Of a stretch of 64,000 nucleotides of DNA, positions 45,389 through 55,217 are shown piece by piece. Each line of letters opens with the position of its first letter. Positions within the stretch are counted from its first letter, which is position 1. The stretch is from Alloalcanivorax dieselolei B5. Its GTDB lineage: Bacteria > Pseudomonadota > Gammaproteobacteria > Pseudomonadales > Alcanivoracaceae. Location of the stretch: contig NC_018691.1 in NCBI RefSeq assembly GCF_000300005.1, positions 2,914,001-2,978,000 of the forward strand. The letters are read 5' to 3'. The position numbers and the translations under genes are program-made. Below the pieces are notes generated by a model, which saw only the letters and a program-made list of their open reading frames with translations, did not search any database and had not been told where the DNA came from.

Positions 45389-45580
45389 GTATGAACCTCA
45401 GAACCAGCGTGGCGAGCCGGACATCATAGCCACACCAACGGGGAAACACATGGACCGATTACGACATCATGGGGGGCGGATTCGGTCAGATGGGGGCCCA
45501 GCGCAACCCATGCCCGCTCGTGTACAATGCCCCGATGGCCGACGGCCGCCAGCGGCCGGGTATTGATCCGAGGAAAAGGC

Positions 45581-46402
45581 ATGACTCTGATTTCTTTCAA
45601 CATCAACGGTATTCGCGCCCGTCTGCATCAGTTGGAGGCGGTGATCAACAAGTACCAGCCGGCACTGATCGGTCTGCAGGAAACCAAGGTTCAGGACAGC
45701 GAGTTTCCCGAGCAGGCGGTGCGGGATATGGGTTATCACCCCTATTATTTCGGTCAGAAGGGCCACTACGGCGTTGCCCTGATCACCCGCGAGCCGCTGG
45801 CGGATATTCGCTATGGCTTTCCCGGCGATGACGAGGACGCGCAAAAGCGCATGATCATCGGCCGTCTGCATGATCGCGACGGCGCGCCGGTGACGGTGCT
45901 CAACGGCTACTTTCCGCAGGGCGAGAACCGCACCCACCCGACCAAGTTCCCGGCCAAGCAGAAGTTCTACGAGGACCTGCAACAGTATCTGGAAAGCGAA
46001 CACAGGCCGGATGAGCAGTTGGTGATCATGGGCGATTTCAATATTTCCTCCACCGATCTGGATATCGGCATTGGCGAGGACAATCGCAAACGCTGGCTGC
46101 GCGAAGGCAAAACCAGCTTCCTGCCGGAAGAGCGCGAATGGTGGCAGCGGCTGGTGGACTGGGGTCTGGTGGATACCTTCCGCCACCTGAATCCGCAAAC
46201 CAACGACGTGTTCTCCTGGTTCGATTACCGCTCCAAGGGCTTCCACCGTGATCCACGACGCGGCCTGCGTATCGACACCCTGCTGGCGACCCGGCCGTTG
46301 CTTGACAAGCTCAAGGACTGCGGTGTGGATTACGACATCCGCGCCATGGAAAAACCCTCCGACCATTGCCCGGTGTGGAGCCGCTTCGACCCGATCTCAT
46401 GA
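45581..46402 (+). CDS. xthA: Exodeoxyribonuclease III
   Basis: A 273-residue EEP-fold AP endonuclease/3' exonuclease of base-excision repair. Motifs: [19 protein letters not shown] (metal Glu), [15 protein letters not shown] and PSDHCPVW (catalytic Asp-His). ATG 45581 follows GAGGAAAAGG. Its stop overlaps the start of a membrane-protein gene (ATGA). Confidence 0.97.
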   Translation: MTLISFNINGIRARLHQLEAVINKYQPALIGLQETKVQDSEFPEQAVRDMGYHPYYFGQKGHYGVALITREPLADIRYGFPGDDEDAQKRMIIGRLHDRDGAPVTVLNGYFPQGENRTHPTKFPAKQKFYEDLQQYLESEHRPDEQLVIMGDFNISSTDLDIGIGEDNRKRWLREGKTSFLPEEREWWQRLVDWGLVDTFRHLNPQTNDVFSWFDYRSKGFHRDPRRGLRIDTLLATRPLLDKLKDCGVDYDIRAMEKPSDHCPVWSRFDPIS

Positions 46403-47490
46403 ACGTGCGTCTGAATCTGAAACAGCTGCGTCCGGATCTGGACAGCCTGGGCTATCTGGTCGATCTGGCGATGATCGGCCTGATTCTGCTCAATCTGGGA
46501 CTGATCCTGTTCGACTGGCTGTTCCGCATCCCCGCCGTGCAGGATTTTCTGCACATGCTGTCACCGGCGTTTTTCGGCTTCTACCGGGACACCGTGCACG
46601 CCAATTTTCTCGAGATCGACCTCTGGTTCGTGGCGATTTTCCTTACCGAGTTCGTGATTCGCTGGGGCGTCGCCATCGGCCGGCGCACCTACCATCGCTG
46701 GTTCTTCTACCCGTTCGCGCATTGGTACGATCTGCTCGGCTGTATCCCGGTGGGCAGCTTCCGCTGGTTGCGGATCCTGCGTGTGATCAGCCTCATGTAC
46801 CGGCTGCAGAAGCGGGGCGTGGTGGATTTCACCGAGACCTATCTGGGCCGCACCGTGCTCAAGTATTACCGGATCCTGGTGGAGGAGATTTCCGACCGGG
46901 TGGTGATCAACATCCTGGAAGGCGCCCAGCGGGAGATCGTCAGCGGCGGCCAGTTGATGCACCGTATTGAGCAGGACGTGCTGCTGCCACGCCGCGACGA
47001 GTTGGTGGACTATCTCGGCGGACGCATCGCCGATGCCACCCGGCGCAGTCACGACCAGTACCGGGACCAACTCGGAGATTATCTCAGCCATCTCACCAAC
47101 GAGGCGGTGAACCGCACCCCGGCGGGCCGCCGGCTGGCGGCGATTCCGGTGGCCGGCCCCCGGGCCGTCGCCCTGCTCGGCGAGACCGTGCGCGATGCCG
47201 GCGACGCTCTGGTGGAGCAATTGGTGGAGGACATCAGCGCGCCGGCCAACCGCGAGAGGCTGGATCGTCTGATCAATGATCTGATCAATACCGCCACCAG
47301 CGGCCAACAGCAACAACTGAATACGCTGATTCGCGAAACCCTGCTCGATATTCTCGAGGAAGTGAAGGCGCAAATTGCCGTGCAGCATTGGAAACACGAG
47401 GAAGCGGATGAGCGCATGCTCGAGGAGAAGCGCCGGCAGCAAGCCCGCCAAGCGCGCCGTGAAAGGCGCGAACGGGAAGCCGGGCAATAA
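46399..47490 (+). CDS. Membrane protein with voltage-sensor-like S1-S4 region and long cytoplasmic tail
   Basis: A 363-residue protein. Residues about 15-40 form a first helix ([19 protein letters not shown]). Residues about 70-92 form a second ([19 protein letters not shown]). A short [11 protein letters not shown] segment and then [18 protein letters not shown], with Arg every third position, follow like S3 and S4 of an ion-channel voltage sensor. No pore helix or selectivity filter follows. The remaining ~230 residues are soluble, mostly helical, ending in a Glu/Arg-rich coil. The ATG overlaps the xthA stop. Pseudomonas homologs are usually labelled only as ion transporter; the function is unknown. 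Confidence 0.82.
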   Translation: MNVRLNLKQLRPDLDSLGYLVDLAMIGLILLNLGLILFDWLFRIPAVQDFLHMLSPAFFGFYRDTVHANFLEIDLWFVAIFLTEFVIRWGVAIGRRTYHRWFFYPFAHWYDLLGCIPVGSFRWLRILRVISLMYRLQKRGVVDFTETYLGRTVLKYYRILVEEISDRVVINILEGAQREIVSGGQLMHRIEQDVLLPRRDELVDYLGGRIADATRRSHDQYRDQLGDYLSHLTNEAVNRTPAGRRLAAIPVAGPRAVALLGETVRDAGDALVEQLVEDISAPANRERLDRLINDLINTATSGQQQQLNTLIRETLLDILEEVKAQIAVQHWKHEEADERMLEEKRRQQARQARRERREREAGQ

Positions 47491-47573
47491 TGGGCGAGAA
47501 TGCGGGTTGGTCGAGCTACCGCCCCAGGGTTTTGGCCGACCCGGCTGGCGAACGGTCTCCCCGTGTTGGAAGT

Positions 47574-47705
47574 ATTCGCTTGCAGGGCAAGCTCCTACAG
47601 CGGCTTCGTGGCATGGTCTGTAGGAGCCAGCCCTGCTGGCGAATAGGGCTCCCGGCGTTTTCGGGTATTCGCTTGCAGGCAAGCTTCCCACAGTGGCTCC
47701 GTGGG
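47574..47705. repeat. Cluster of three REP-like arms, GTAGGAGC family
   Basis: Three arms stand in a row. A type-A right arm runs 47574-47610 (ATTCGCTTGCAGGGCAAGC onward), a type-B left arm 47619-47644 (TGTAGGAG, GCCAGC, GCTGGC), and a type-A right arm with variations 47667-47705. They fill most of the 268-bp gap between convergent genes (VSD-like protein and sixA). Rearrangement or decay of two elements is likely. Confidence 0.83.
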
Positions 47706-47758
47706 AAACGGTCGGATGGCGCTCTGCTTTAGCCGCGAAGGGCGTGGGGTATCGTGGA

Positions 47759-48229
47759 TCAGCAGGGCCGTTCTGGCCCGCGCAGCCATAGCAGGCGGGC
47801 GCCGTTGGCGGCGGCCACGTCCACATCCAGCGCCGCCACCGAGCCGACCCGGAACGCCGGACGGGAGCACGGCTCACCAATCCAGGTGGCGGTGAGCAAG
47901 GACACCAGCGGCATGTGGCTGACCAGGACCAGGTTTTCCTGCTCCGGCTGCAGCATCAACCACTCCAGAAACCGCTCCGGCTGCGCCTCGGGCACCAGGT
48001 AACCGCAGGATTCCTGTTCCATGCCGCCGAACGCCTGAGCGATGCACAGCGCGGTCTGCTGCGCGCGCCGGTAGGGGCTGGCCACCATGCGGCCCACGCT
48101 GACCCCTTCCTCACGCAAGGTTTGCCACAGGGACAACACTTCCGCCCGGCCCCGTTCGGTCAGCGGGCGCTCCGCGTCGGTGGGGGCCTTGGCCACCGCT
48201 TCACCATGACGGCACAGGTACACTCTCAA
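47759..48229 (-). CDS. sixA: Phosphohistidine phosphatase
   Basis: A 156-residue histidine-phosphatase-superfamily enzyme with the catalytic RHG (CRHGEA, H8), [10 protein letters not shown] and [10 protein letters not shown]. SixA removes phosphate from HPt domains or from the nitrogen PTS protein. The start is probably TTG at 48229, overlapping the gpsA stop (TTGA), because [11 protein letters not shown] has the family length; a GTG two codons later is the alternative. Confidence 0.93.
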   Translation of the reverse strand: MRVYLCRHGEAVAKAPTDAERPLTERGRAEVLSLWQTLREEGVSVGRMVASPYRRAQQTALCIAQAFGGMEQESCGYLVPEAQPERFLEWLMLQPEQENLVLVSHMPLVSLLTATWIGEPCSRPAFRVGSVAALDVDVAAANGARLLWLRGPERPC

Positions 48230-49251
48230 GACGAGGCTCCGTGGAAACTGAATTCCACATCGTGTTTGTGTTCACCGCTCATCAGCCGCACCACCATGGT
48301 CTCCAGCGGCTGATGATCGTAAATGATGTCGTAGAGCGCGGTGGCCAGCGGCATATAGACCTGCAGTTCCCTGGCCCGCTCCGCCACCAGCTTGATGGTG
48401 TTGATCCCTTCCGCGGTCTGTCCAAGGTCCGCCACCGCCTGTTCCAGCGACTTGCCCTGCCCCAGCTCGTAACCGACCCGGTAATTGCGCGACAACGACG
48501 AGGAGCAGGTGGCGATCAGATCGCCTACCCCGGCCAACCCCAGGAAGGTCAGTGGATTGGCGCCCAACCCCACGGCGAAGCGGCTCATCTCCGCCAACGC
48601 CCGGGTCAGCATGAAACTGCGGCTGTTCTCGCCAACGCCAATGGCCGCCGCCATCCCGGACGCCACCGCGTAGATGTTCTTGAGCGCCCCGCCCAGTTCC
48701 ACACCATACAGGTCCGGATTGTCGTAGACACGAAAGTAATCGCAGCTCAGGGCTTTCTGGATGGTGGCGCGCAGTGCCTCGTCACCACTGGCGATGACGG
48801 TGCCGGTGAATTTGCGTTCGACGATCTCCCGCGCCAGGTTGGGGCCACTGAGTACCCCGACCCGGGTGTGCGGCCATTCGCGCTGCAACACCTGGCTCAT
48901 CAGCAGGAAACCGTCCTCCAGGATACCCTTGGTGCAACTGACCACGATGGTGCCGTCCGGCACCCAATGGCGGGCCTGGCCGAGGACCTCGACAAAGGCA
49001 CTGCTGGGGACGGCGACGAACACCAGATCGGCGCCCTTGAGCACTTCTTCCAGGCTCTCGGAAGCCACCACTCCGGCCGGCAGGGCCTGCCCTGGCAGAT
49101 AGCGCGGGTTCTCACGGTCCTCATTGATGGCCGCGGCGGTTTCCGGATCGCGCACCCAGAGCCGGGTGCCGTGGCCGTTTTCCGCCAGGATACTGGCCAT
49201 GGCGGTACCGAAGCTGCCGCCACCGAGAATGGCCGCGGTATGTTGCGTCAT
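48226..49251 (-). CDS. gpsA: Glycerol-3-phosphate dehydrogenase [NAD(P)+]
   Basis: A 341-residue enzyme that makes sn-glycerol 3-phosphate for phospholipids. The N-terminal Rossmann motif is [15 protein letters not shown], and the catalytic Lys region is [21 protein letters not shown] start at ATG 49251 ([10 protein letters not shown]) with AAGGA upstream; the open frame extends further without family residues. Coupled to sixA by a four-base overlap. Confidence 0.96.
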   Translation of the reverse strand: MTQHTAAILGGGSFGTAMASILAENGHGTRLWVRDPETAAAINEDRENPRYLPGQALPAGVVASESLEEVLKGADLVFVAVPSSAFVEVLGQARHWVPDGTIVVSCTKGILEDGFLLMSQVLQREWPHTRVGVLSGPNLAREIVERKFTGTVIASGDEALRATIQKALSCDYFRVYDNPDLYGVELGGALKNIYAVASGMAAAIGVGENSRSFMLTRALAEMSRFAVGLGANPLTFLGLAGVGDLIATCSSSLSRNYRVGYELGQGKSLEQAVADLGQTAEGINTIKLVAERARELQVYMPLATALYDIIYDHQPLETMVVRLMSGEHKHDVEFSFHGASS

Positions 49252-49379
49252 GCAGGGCATCCTTTGTCCGGCGGCACGACCCCGGCCGCGCCGCGAATTT
49301 CCGGCATCATAAGAGCCTGGGCCGGATCTTTCCACCTTAGGCCACTTTCCTGCTCCCGGTCCGTCGTCCGGCCTTCCTA

Positions 49380-51257
49380 TCAGGCCCGTTCGGCGCGATC
49401 CTGCAGCAGTTGATTCAAGCGCCGCGCGGTGGCCGCCGGATCCTTCGGCAACTGCCCCTCGGCCAGCAGCGCCTGATCCAGCAGTAGCTGAGTCAGTTCG
49501 GCAAAGGTATCGCCGTCCTCGATCTCGGCCATGCGCTGCATCAACGGATGGGACAGATTCACCTCCAGGACCGGCTTGCTCTCCGGCACCGGCTGCCCGG
49601 CGGCTTCCAGCATCATGCGCATCTGCGGGCCCAGCTCGTCGGCACCGAGCACCAGACAGGCCGGGGACTCCACCAGCCGAGCGGTGGCGCGCACCGCTTC
49701 CACCTGCTCGTTGAGCACGTCGCCCAGACGACCCAGCACCGGCGCATCCTGCTGCGGATCTTCCGCTTTGTCGTCTTCATCGCCGGGCATGTCCAGCTCA
49801 CCGCGCGCGGCGTTGACCAGGGTGTAGCCCTTGTACTCGGTGAGGAAGCCCATCATCCATTCGTCCACCCGCTCGGCCAGCAGCAGCACCTCGACACCTT
49901 TCTTGCGGAACACTTCTAGGTGCGGGCTGTTCTGCGCGGCGCTCAGGCTGTCGCCCAGCAGGTAGTAAATCCGTTTGTTCTCTTCGCCGGCACGTTCGAT
50001 GTAGTCATCCAGCCCCACGCTCCCCGGCGTTGGCGAGGTGGAGGAAGCAAAGCGCAGCAAACCGGCGATGGCTTCACGGTTATCGCCGTCCTCGCCGATC
50101 CCTTCCTTGAGCACCTGGCCGAATTGTTGCCAGAACGTGGCGTAGGCTTCCTGGTCACCGCTCAGCTTGCGCAGCATCTGCAGTACCCGCTTGGTCAGCG
50201 CCGCGCGGATCTTGCGCACCGGACCATAGTCCTGCAGCAATTCACGGCTGACATTCAACGGCAAGCCCGGCGCATCCACCACGCCTTTGATGAAACGCAG
50301 ATACAGGGGCAGAAACTGTTCGGCGTCGTCCATGATGAACACGCGCTGAACGTAGAGCTTGAGCCCCCGGCTGGCTTCCCGGTGGTACAGATCGAACGGT
50401 GCCCGCGGCGGTACGTACAACAGGCTGGTGTACTCCAGGTTGCCTTCCACCCGGTTGTGACTCCAGGTCAGTGGATCCTGGAAGTCATGGCTGACGTGAC
50501 GATAGAAGCTCTGGTATTCGTCGTCGCTGATCTCCTGGCGGGGGCGCTGCCACAGGGCGATGGCGGAATTGAGGGTTTCCAGCTCGGTGGCGCCCTCCTC
50601 TTTCTCGTCACCGGCCGGCACCGCCATGCGGATCGGGAAGGCCACGTGGTCGGAATACTGCCGTACTATGTTGCGCAACTTGCCGGTGTCGACGAAGTCC
50701 TTGGCGTCGTCACGCAGATGCAGGGTAATGCGGGTACCACGGTGCGGCACCGTCAGAGTTTCCACACTGAACTCGCCCTGGCCGTCGCTTTCCCAGCGCA
50801 CGCCCTGCTCCGCGCTGTCTCCGGCCCGGCGGCTTTCCACGGTGACCTTGTCGGCGACGATAAAAGCGGAATAGAAACCGACGCCGAACTGGCCGATCAG
50901 TTGCGCGTCTTTCTTCTGATCACCGGTGAGACTGGCGAGGAATTTCTCGGTGCCGGAACGGGCGATGGTGCCCAGGTTCTCCACCACTTCCTCGCGGTTC
51001 ATGCCGATGCCGTTGTCACTGATGGTCAGGGTGCCGGCGTCGGCGTCCACCGCCAGATCGATGGCCGGCTCCGGGTCTTCCTCCAACCACTCCGGGTGAT
51101 CCAGCGCGGCGAAGCGCAGCTTGTCACAGGCGTCGGAGGCGTTGGATACCAGCTCACGCAGGAAAATTTCCCGGTTGCTGTACAGGGAATGAATCATCAA
51201 GTGCAACAGGCGGGACACTTCCGCCTGAAAACCACGGGTCTCGCGGTCACTGCTCAT
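49380..51257 (-). CDS. htpG: Molecular chaperone HtpG (Hsp90)
   Basis: A 625-residue Hsp90 with an N-terminal GHKL ATPase ([44 protein letters not shown]), middle domain and C-terminal dimerisation domain. Start ATG 51257 ([20 protein letters not shown]) matches the family; a longer open frame adds 25 unrelated residues. No clear sigma-32 promoter could be assigned with confidence. Confidence 0.98.
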   Translation of the reverse strand: MSSDRETRGFQAEVSRLLHLMIHSLYSNREIFLRELVSNASDACDKLRFAALDHPEWLEEDPEPAIDLAVDADAGTLTISDNGIGMNREEVVENLGTIARSGTEKFLASLTGDQKKDAQLIGQFGVGFYSAFIVADKVTVESRRAGDSAEQGVRWESDGQGEFSVETLTVPHRGTRITLHLRDDAKDFVDTGKLRNIVRQYSDHVAFPIRMAVPAGDEKEEGATELETLNSAIALWQRPRQEISDDEYQSFYRHVSHDFQDPLTWSHNRVEGNLEYTSLLYVPPRAPFDLYHREASRGLKLYVQRVFIMDDAEQFLPLYLRFIKGVVDAPGLPLNVSRELLQDYGPVRKIRAALTKRVLQMLRKLSGDQEAYATFWQQFGQVLKEGIGEDGDNREAIAGLLRFASSTSPTPGSVGLDDYIERAGEENKRIYYLLGDSLSAAQNSPHLEVFRKKGVEVLLLAERVDEWMMGFLTEYKGYTLVNAARGELDMPGDEDDKAEDPQQDAPVLGRLGDVLNEQVEAVRATARLVESPACLVLGADELGPQMRMMLEAAGQPVPESKPVLEVNLSHPLMQRMAEIEDGDTFAELTQLLLDQALLAEGQLPKDPAATARRLNQLLQDRAERA

Positions 51258-51409
51258 CGAGGGGTTCTCCGTTTTGTTGTGGGGTTCCGCCTTGGGATGG
51301 GAGAAAAATAGGGGTGGCGGCCAGTATTTCAAGGGGGTGGGCGCCGAACCAGCACATCATGGTCCGCTTACCCGTTATTGGCTGCCAAGGCAGCTTGCCA
51401 CTGACGGGT

Positions 51410-51502
51410 CTACGAAGCCGCTGTAGGAGCCAGCCCTGCTGGCGAATCGGGCTGCTTCCAAAGAATTCGCCAGCAGGGCTGGCTCCTACAGCGGCCTTGT
51501 AG
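51410..51502. repeat. REP-like palindrome, GTAGGAGC family, type B/B
   Basis: Left arm 51410-51447 and right arm 51465-51502 are inverted over about 38 bp with few mismatches near the outer ends (CTACGAAGCCGCTGTAGGAG against GCGGCCTTGTAG). The inner stems are GCCAGC-CCT-GCTGGC. It lies in the 349-bp gap 51258-51606 between the htpG start and a YfcH-like gene end. Nothing else recognisable is in that gap. Confidence 0.9.
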
Positions 51503-51606
51503 CGACCTCTGAGTACATGTTTCCAAGGCCGGTAGGCAGGCTCTAAGCGTACCAGCGAATTGTGAGACCGCCGAGGCCACGAACCACAATGCCCTCTCCA
51601 CCGGAG

Positions 51607-52506
51607 TCACACCAGATCGGCCAGGGCCTGCTCAAGATGGGGATAGCGGAACACGAACCCCTGCTCTTCCAGTCGGCGGGGATAAGCGCGCTGCCCGCCG
51701 AGCATCAGCTGCGACATCTCGCCCAGTGCCAGTCTCAGCACTGGCGCCGGCATGACCCAGGGCGCCGGCCGCCGCACCGCCCGGGCCAGGGTGTGATGAA
51801 ATTCGCGCTGGGTCACCGGCTCCGGTGCGGTACCGTTGAACACCCCTTCGACGCCGGGAGCGGCCAGCGCCCGGGTCAGAATCGCCACCAGATCATCCCG
51901 GTGGATCCAGCTCAGCCATTGTTCCCCGTTGCCCAGACGCATCCCCAGGCCGAGCCGGTAAGCGGGCAACAGCCTGGCCAGCATGCCGCCGTTGGCGCCC
52001 AGCACCACGCCGGTACGGACGATCGCCAACCGTATGCCCAGACCGGTGACCTCACGGGCCGCCTGCTCCCAGGCATCGCAGAGCCGGTAACCGAAGTCCT
52101 TGCGCCGGGCGGAGCTGCGTTCGGTCAGCTCGGCGTCACCGGCATCGCCATAGAAGCCCACCGCCGAACCGCTGACCATCACCGCCGGCGGCTGCCGCAG
52201 ACGGCGCATCAGCGGCACCAGGTCCCGGGTAAGGCCGACCCGGGAGTCCAGCAACCGCTGTTTGCGCGCCGCACTCCAGCGACGGCTGAACAGGCTTTCG
52301 CCAGCCAGATTGACCACCGCATCCAGCGCCTCGTCGTCGGCGATGTCATCGAACGAGGCGATGATCCGGGTGCCGGGCGGGCATGACGCCAGCGCCCGTT
52401 GCTGGCTCTGGCGACTGAGCACCACCAGCCGGTGACCGAGACTGTGCAGATGATGTCCCAGGGCGCCACCGATAAAACCGGTGCCGCCGGTCATCAGGAT
52501 ATTCAC
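51607..52506 (-). CDS. TIGR01777-family epimerase (SDR39U1/YfcH-like)
   Basis: A 299-residue atypical SDR starting MNILMTGGTGFIGGALGHHL, with NLAGESLFSRRWSAARKQ and a C-terminal DUF1731 region (APVLRLALGEMSQLMLGGQR). Function unknown in bacteria. It begins with GTG at 52506, overlapping the stop of the preceding gene (GTGA). Confidence 0.94.
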   Translation of the reverse strand: MNILMTGGTGFIGGALGHHLHSLGHRLVVLSRQSQQRALASCPPGTRIIASFDDIADDEALDAVVNLAGESLFSRRWSAARKQRLLDSRVGLTRDLVPLMRRLRQPPAVMVSGSAVGFYGDAGDAELTERSSARRKDFGYRLCDAWEQAAREVTGLGIRLAIVRTGVVLGANGGMLARLLPAYRLGLGMRLGNGEQWLSWIHRDDLVAILTRALAAPGVEGVFNGTAPEPVTQREFHHTLARAVRRPAPWVMPAPVLRLALGEMSQLMLGGQRAYPRRLEEQGFVFRYPHLEQALADLV

Positions 52507-54032
52507 CGAACCGCCTCCATGGACACAATGTCGGGTAGTGCATGGAAGTATTCCACTGTGCCGGCACCCACCGGCACAGTCAAAGTAATACGCCCGCCTT
52601 CCACCGCCTGCAAGCGTCCCTCCTGGGTTTTGCCGTCCCCGGTGGTAACCCGTACCTGACGCCCCAGCAGCGCCTGATAAGGCACCTCCGGGGCCACCGG
52701 GTCATCGCCCGGCGCCACCGCCGACGGCGTATCGGCAACGGAGGGCGTCGCCACTTGCCAGCGGCGGCCATCGTGGCTGCCCAGGCTGTCGATGTGGGCG
52801 CCGTCCACGGCGATTTCGGCGTTGCCGGCACCCAGCGCCAGGCGCAGCCAGAGCCGATCGCTGGCGACCCGGGTCAGCACACCGGTGCGCTCCCGGCCAC
52901 TGCTTTCGCGCACCGTCAGTTCGGTGCCGGTCAGTGGCGCTAGCGCTAGCAAGTCGGTCAGCGGCTCCGAGGTGTCCGGTCCCCGGGGTTCGGCCGATTC
53001 CGGCGGCCGTGACGGTTCCGGCGACGGCTGGCGGCCCCCGGTCATGGAGCCCGGTGTCACCGCCCACCCCACCGGGTTCTTCTCCAGGCCGAGCTGACGC
53101 CGCCCACCGCCGCCATCGGAGCGGGTCAGACGAACCTCCACCCGGCCCTCGCCGGCGGCACGGCGCAGGGTCACATTTTCCACTTCCACGTTTTGCAGTA
53201 CCCCGGCGGGGAACTGGGTCTGCAAATACTGCTCCGCCACCCAGGCCAGGGTGTCCGGGTGATCAAACGCGGCGTCCACCTTGCCGTCCCGGTAGCGCAA
53301 GTGATTGGGGCGGGCGGTGAAGTCCCCCACCAGATAGCTGTTTTTCTCATCCGGCAAGACCAGTTGAATGGTGCCGCTGAAGCCGCTGCGATCCCGTGGC
53401 GCCAGCGCCAGATCAAGGCGGTAGCCGTTACGGATGATGCGCGTTTCCGGGTATTGCTGGCCGGCGGGCGTCCAGGAAAGATGCACTTCCGGTCCCTGTT
53501 CTTCCCAGGGCGACACCAGCAAGGTACGGCGTTCGCGGATCGCCTCCGCCGGCCAGTTCAAAAGCAGACTGACGGACAGCTCCGGCAGCACACCGTCCCC
53601 CTGGTGTACCGTCAAAACACCGTTGACCAGGGTCACCTGAGGGGTTTTCAGATCGGTGCCGTGCAACCGGCCGGTGAGCGGATGCCCCTCGCCACGGGCC
53701 ATCAGCAGTGCCGCTTCCGAGGAGCGTACGAAGGGGCTGCTGGTAATGTCGGCGCCGCCGCTCACCACCTGGCCGGGCATCAGGGGAATCGTTGCGTTTT
53801 CGCGGTAGTCCACGTACATCAGCCCCAGGCCCGCCAGGGTGATCACCAGCCCCGCCACCCGCAGCAACGCGAGCCGGCCATAGGCCTCCCAGTTCTCCTG
53901 CACTTGTTGCAGGCCCGCCACCGGCAATACGAACAGGACCAGGCTGTGGCCGCGCCAGGCCGCCTGCCTGATCAGCCCCACCGTGGCCATGACCGCCATG
54001 CTGACGCCCACTACCACCAGCCAATCCGCCAT
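52503..54032 (-). CDS. Uncharacterised membrane-anchored protein
   Basis: A 509-residue protein. Two to three hydrophobic segments lie at the N-terminus (about 3-20, 28-45 and 57-76), then a mostly beta, presumably periplasmic region. A Pro/Ser/Glu-rich linker sits at about residues 335-365 (SPEPSRPPESAEPRGPDTSE). Two similar small beta modules follow (LTGTELTVRESSGRERTGVL and LLGRQVRVTTGDGKTQEGRL), like SH3/Sm-type barrels. No family recognised. Its stop overlaps the epimerase start. Confidence 0.75.
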   Translation of the reverse strand: MADWLVVVGVSMAVMATVGLIRQAAWRGHSLVLFVLPVAGLQQVQENWEAYGRLALLRVAGLVITLAGLGLMYVDYRENATIPLMPGQVVSGGADITSSPFVRSSEAALLMARGEGHPLTGRLHGTDLKTPQVTLVNGVLTVHQGDGVLPELSVSLLLNWPAEAIRERRTLLVSPWEEQGPEVHLSWTPAGQQYPETRIIRNGYRLDLALAPRDRSGFSGTIQLVLPDEKNSYLVGDFTARPNHLRYRDGKVDAAFDHPDTLAWVAEQYLQTQFPAGVLQNVEVENVTLRRAAGEGRVEVRLTRSDGGGGRRQLGLEKNPVGWAVTPGSMTGGRQPSPEPSRPPESAEPRGPDTSEPLTDLLALAPLTGTELTVRESSGRERTGVLTRVASDRLWLRLALGAGNAEIAVDGAHIDSLGSHDGRRWQVATPSVADTPSAVAPGDDPVAPEVPYQALLGRQVRVTTGDGKTQEGRLQAVEGGRITLTVPVGAGTVEYFHALPDIVSMEAVR

Positions 54033-54263
54033 TGTCTTTTATCTCCCCAAATCCCGGGTCCATGCCGCTCGCGACCGCCCAAAAGGCCAGCTTACAAAGC
54101 CTCCCCGGAGCCCGCCAGCGTTTCCCCCGCCATCGGGGGGTGGAGATCCCGGGCTTATGACCAGGGTCACATAGCGCCGGCACCGGAAGGCCTCCGTACA
54201 GACCCGTGTCCCCCCGATGGAGACACCCATCCCCGGTTGATCCGCGATGAACAAAAAAAATAC

Positions 54264-54292
54264 TTGTATCGGGGAAAAACAGAAGTTATATA
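54264..54292 (+). promoter_or_regulatory. Putative sigma-70 promoter of the PA3496-like gene
   Basis: TTGTAT (54264-54269) and TATATA (54287-54292) are separated by exactly 17 bp in an AT-rich patch. They lie about 90 bp upstream of the small gene in the 352-bp gap 54033-54384. The rest of the gap shows no gene; it includes GC-rich direct and inverted fragments around 54110-54165. Confidence 0.6.
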
Positions 54293-54384
54293 GGCGCTGA
54301 GGTCGTCGGGTTGGGAGTTCCGTTCACGAAGTCCCCCTTGGCACCCGGTTGTTTACGGCGCTTTCGTTACCGAAAGGAGGCCCC

Positions 54385-54624
54385 ATGAGTAACCGCCGCG
54401 CTGACCGTGACTATGAATCGGAAGATCTGCTGATGAATGATGATTTTGACCTTGTCGATGACGACAACGATGAGGAACTCCAGGAGGAACGCAGCGCCCG
54501 CGCTCGCAGTTTCAACATGGATATGCGTCATCGTATCGAGGATCGGCTGGAGGAGCGCCGTCTGAAACGGGAGCTTAGCGAGTACGAGTTCCTTGATTTT
54601 GAAGACGACGATACTCTGCACTGA
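54385..54624 (+). CDS. PA3496-family small acidic protein
   Basis: A 79-residue protein rich in Asp, Glu and Arg. It has an acidic N-terminal half (LLMNDDFDLVDDDNDEELQE) and a helical charged C-terminal half (RHRIEDRLEERRLKRELSEY). This matches the small PA3496 family, which has been labelled a putative envelope-integrity protein. An excellent ribosome site, AAAGGAGG, is four bases from the ATG, and a strong hairpin terminator follows, so it is a monocistronic, probably well-expressed gene. Confidence 0.85.
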   Translation: MSNRRADRDYESEDLLMNDDFDLVDDDNDEELQEERSARARSFNMDMRHRIEDRLEERRLKRELSEYEFLDFEDDDTLH

Positions 54625-54630
54625 ACCTCA

Positions 54631-54685
54631 CCGGCCTCCGTCGCCCTTCGGGGCTGACGGAGCCCGCCGGTATCCTTCATTTTTT
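54631..54685 (+). terminator. Intrinsic terminator with UUCG tetraloop
   Basis: CTCCGTC (54636-54642) pairs with GACGGAG (54656-54662), and an inner GCCC-TTCG-GGGC (54643-54654) gives a UUCG-capped stem. A T-rich tract follows (from 54675, ATTTTTTG, then CTTTTTCTG). It starts seven bases after the PA3496-like stop. Confidence 0.85.
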
Positions 54686-54736
54686 GTTCATCTTTTTCTG
54701 TTTTTTCGCAGGGTTGCCCTGCCATGGCGCCGTGAC

Positions 54737-55144
54737 CTAAAAACGCTCGTTGTCCGCCTTGCCAAGGTTATTGATTTTGCTTTTCCGTAATGCCTTGAGT
54801 AACAAGTTACGCAGGGCACGCAGCACCGGGTACAACACGGATGCCATCCTGGGAGAACGGAACATCCAGTAATTCAAGCGGTTGAACAGCCCGGAACGGC
54901 TGCCCATCAACGCCAGCGCGTGGATGGCGTCGGCACCATAATAGAGTTGCTCTCCGACCTTCAACACCATGCCCTGATCAATGTCCCAGCCACGGGCGGT
55001 GATCTCACTCAGAATCTCAGTGTCCTCGCGCGCGTCCACCAGTTGCAAGGGGCCGACGGCATCGCGCAGGCGAACCCAGCGGCAATAGTTGTCGCAGGCG
55101 GGACATTGTTTGTCATAGACCAGCACCACATTCGGTTCCGCCAT
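54737..55144 (-). CDS. DCC-family thiol-disulfide oxidoreductase-like protein (DUF393)
   Basis: A 135-residue protein with the DCC motif VYDKQCPACDNYCRWVRLRD near the N-terminus, where the CPAC pair would be redox-active. A C-terminal hydrophobic-basic stretch follows (LYPVLRALRNLLLKALRKSK). Family members are small predicted thioredoxin-fold proteins without a settled role. Convergent with the PA3496-like gene across the terminator. Confidence 0.9.
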   Translation of the reverse strand: MAEPNVVLVYDKQCPACDNYCRWVRLRDAVGPLQLVDAREDTEILSEITARGWDIDQGMVLKVGEQLYYGADAIHALALMGSRSGLFNRLNYWMFRSPRMASVLYPVLRALRNLLLKALRKSKINNLGKADNERF

Positions 55145-55217
55145 AATCCCCTCCAGCGTCTGTCTTTCTCACATTGTCAAAACAACGTTCGTGCAGGGCA
55201 ATGGCAGAGCCGGTTCT

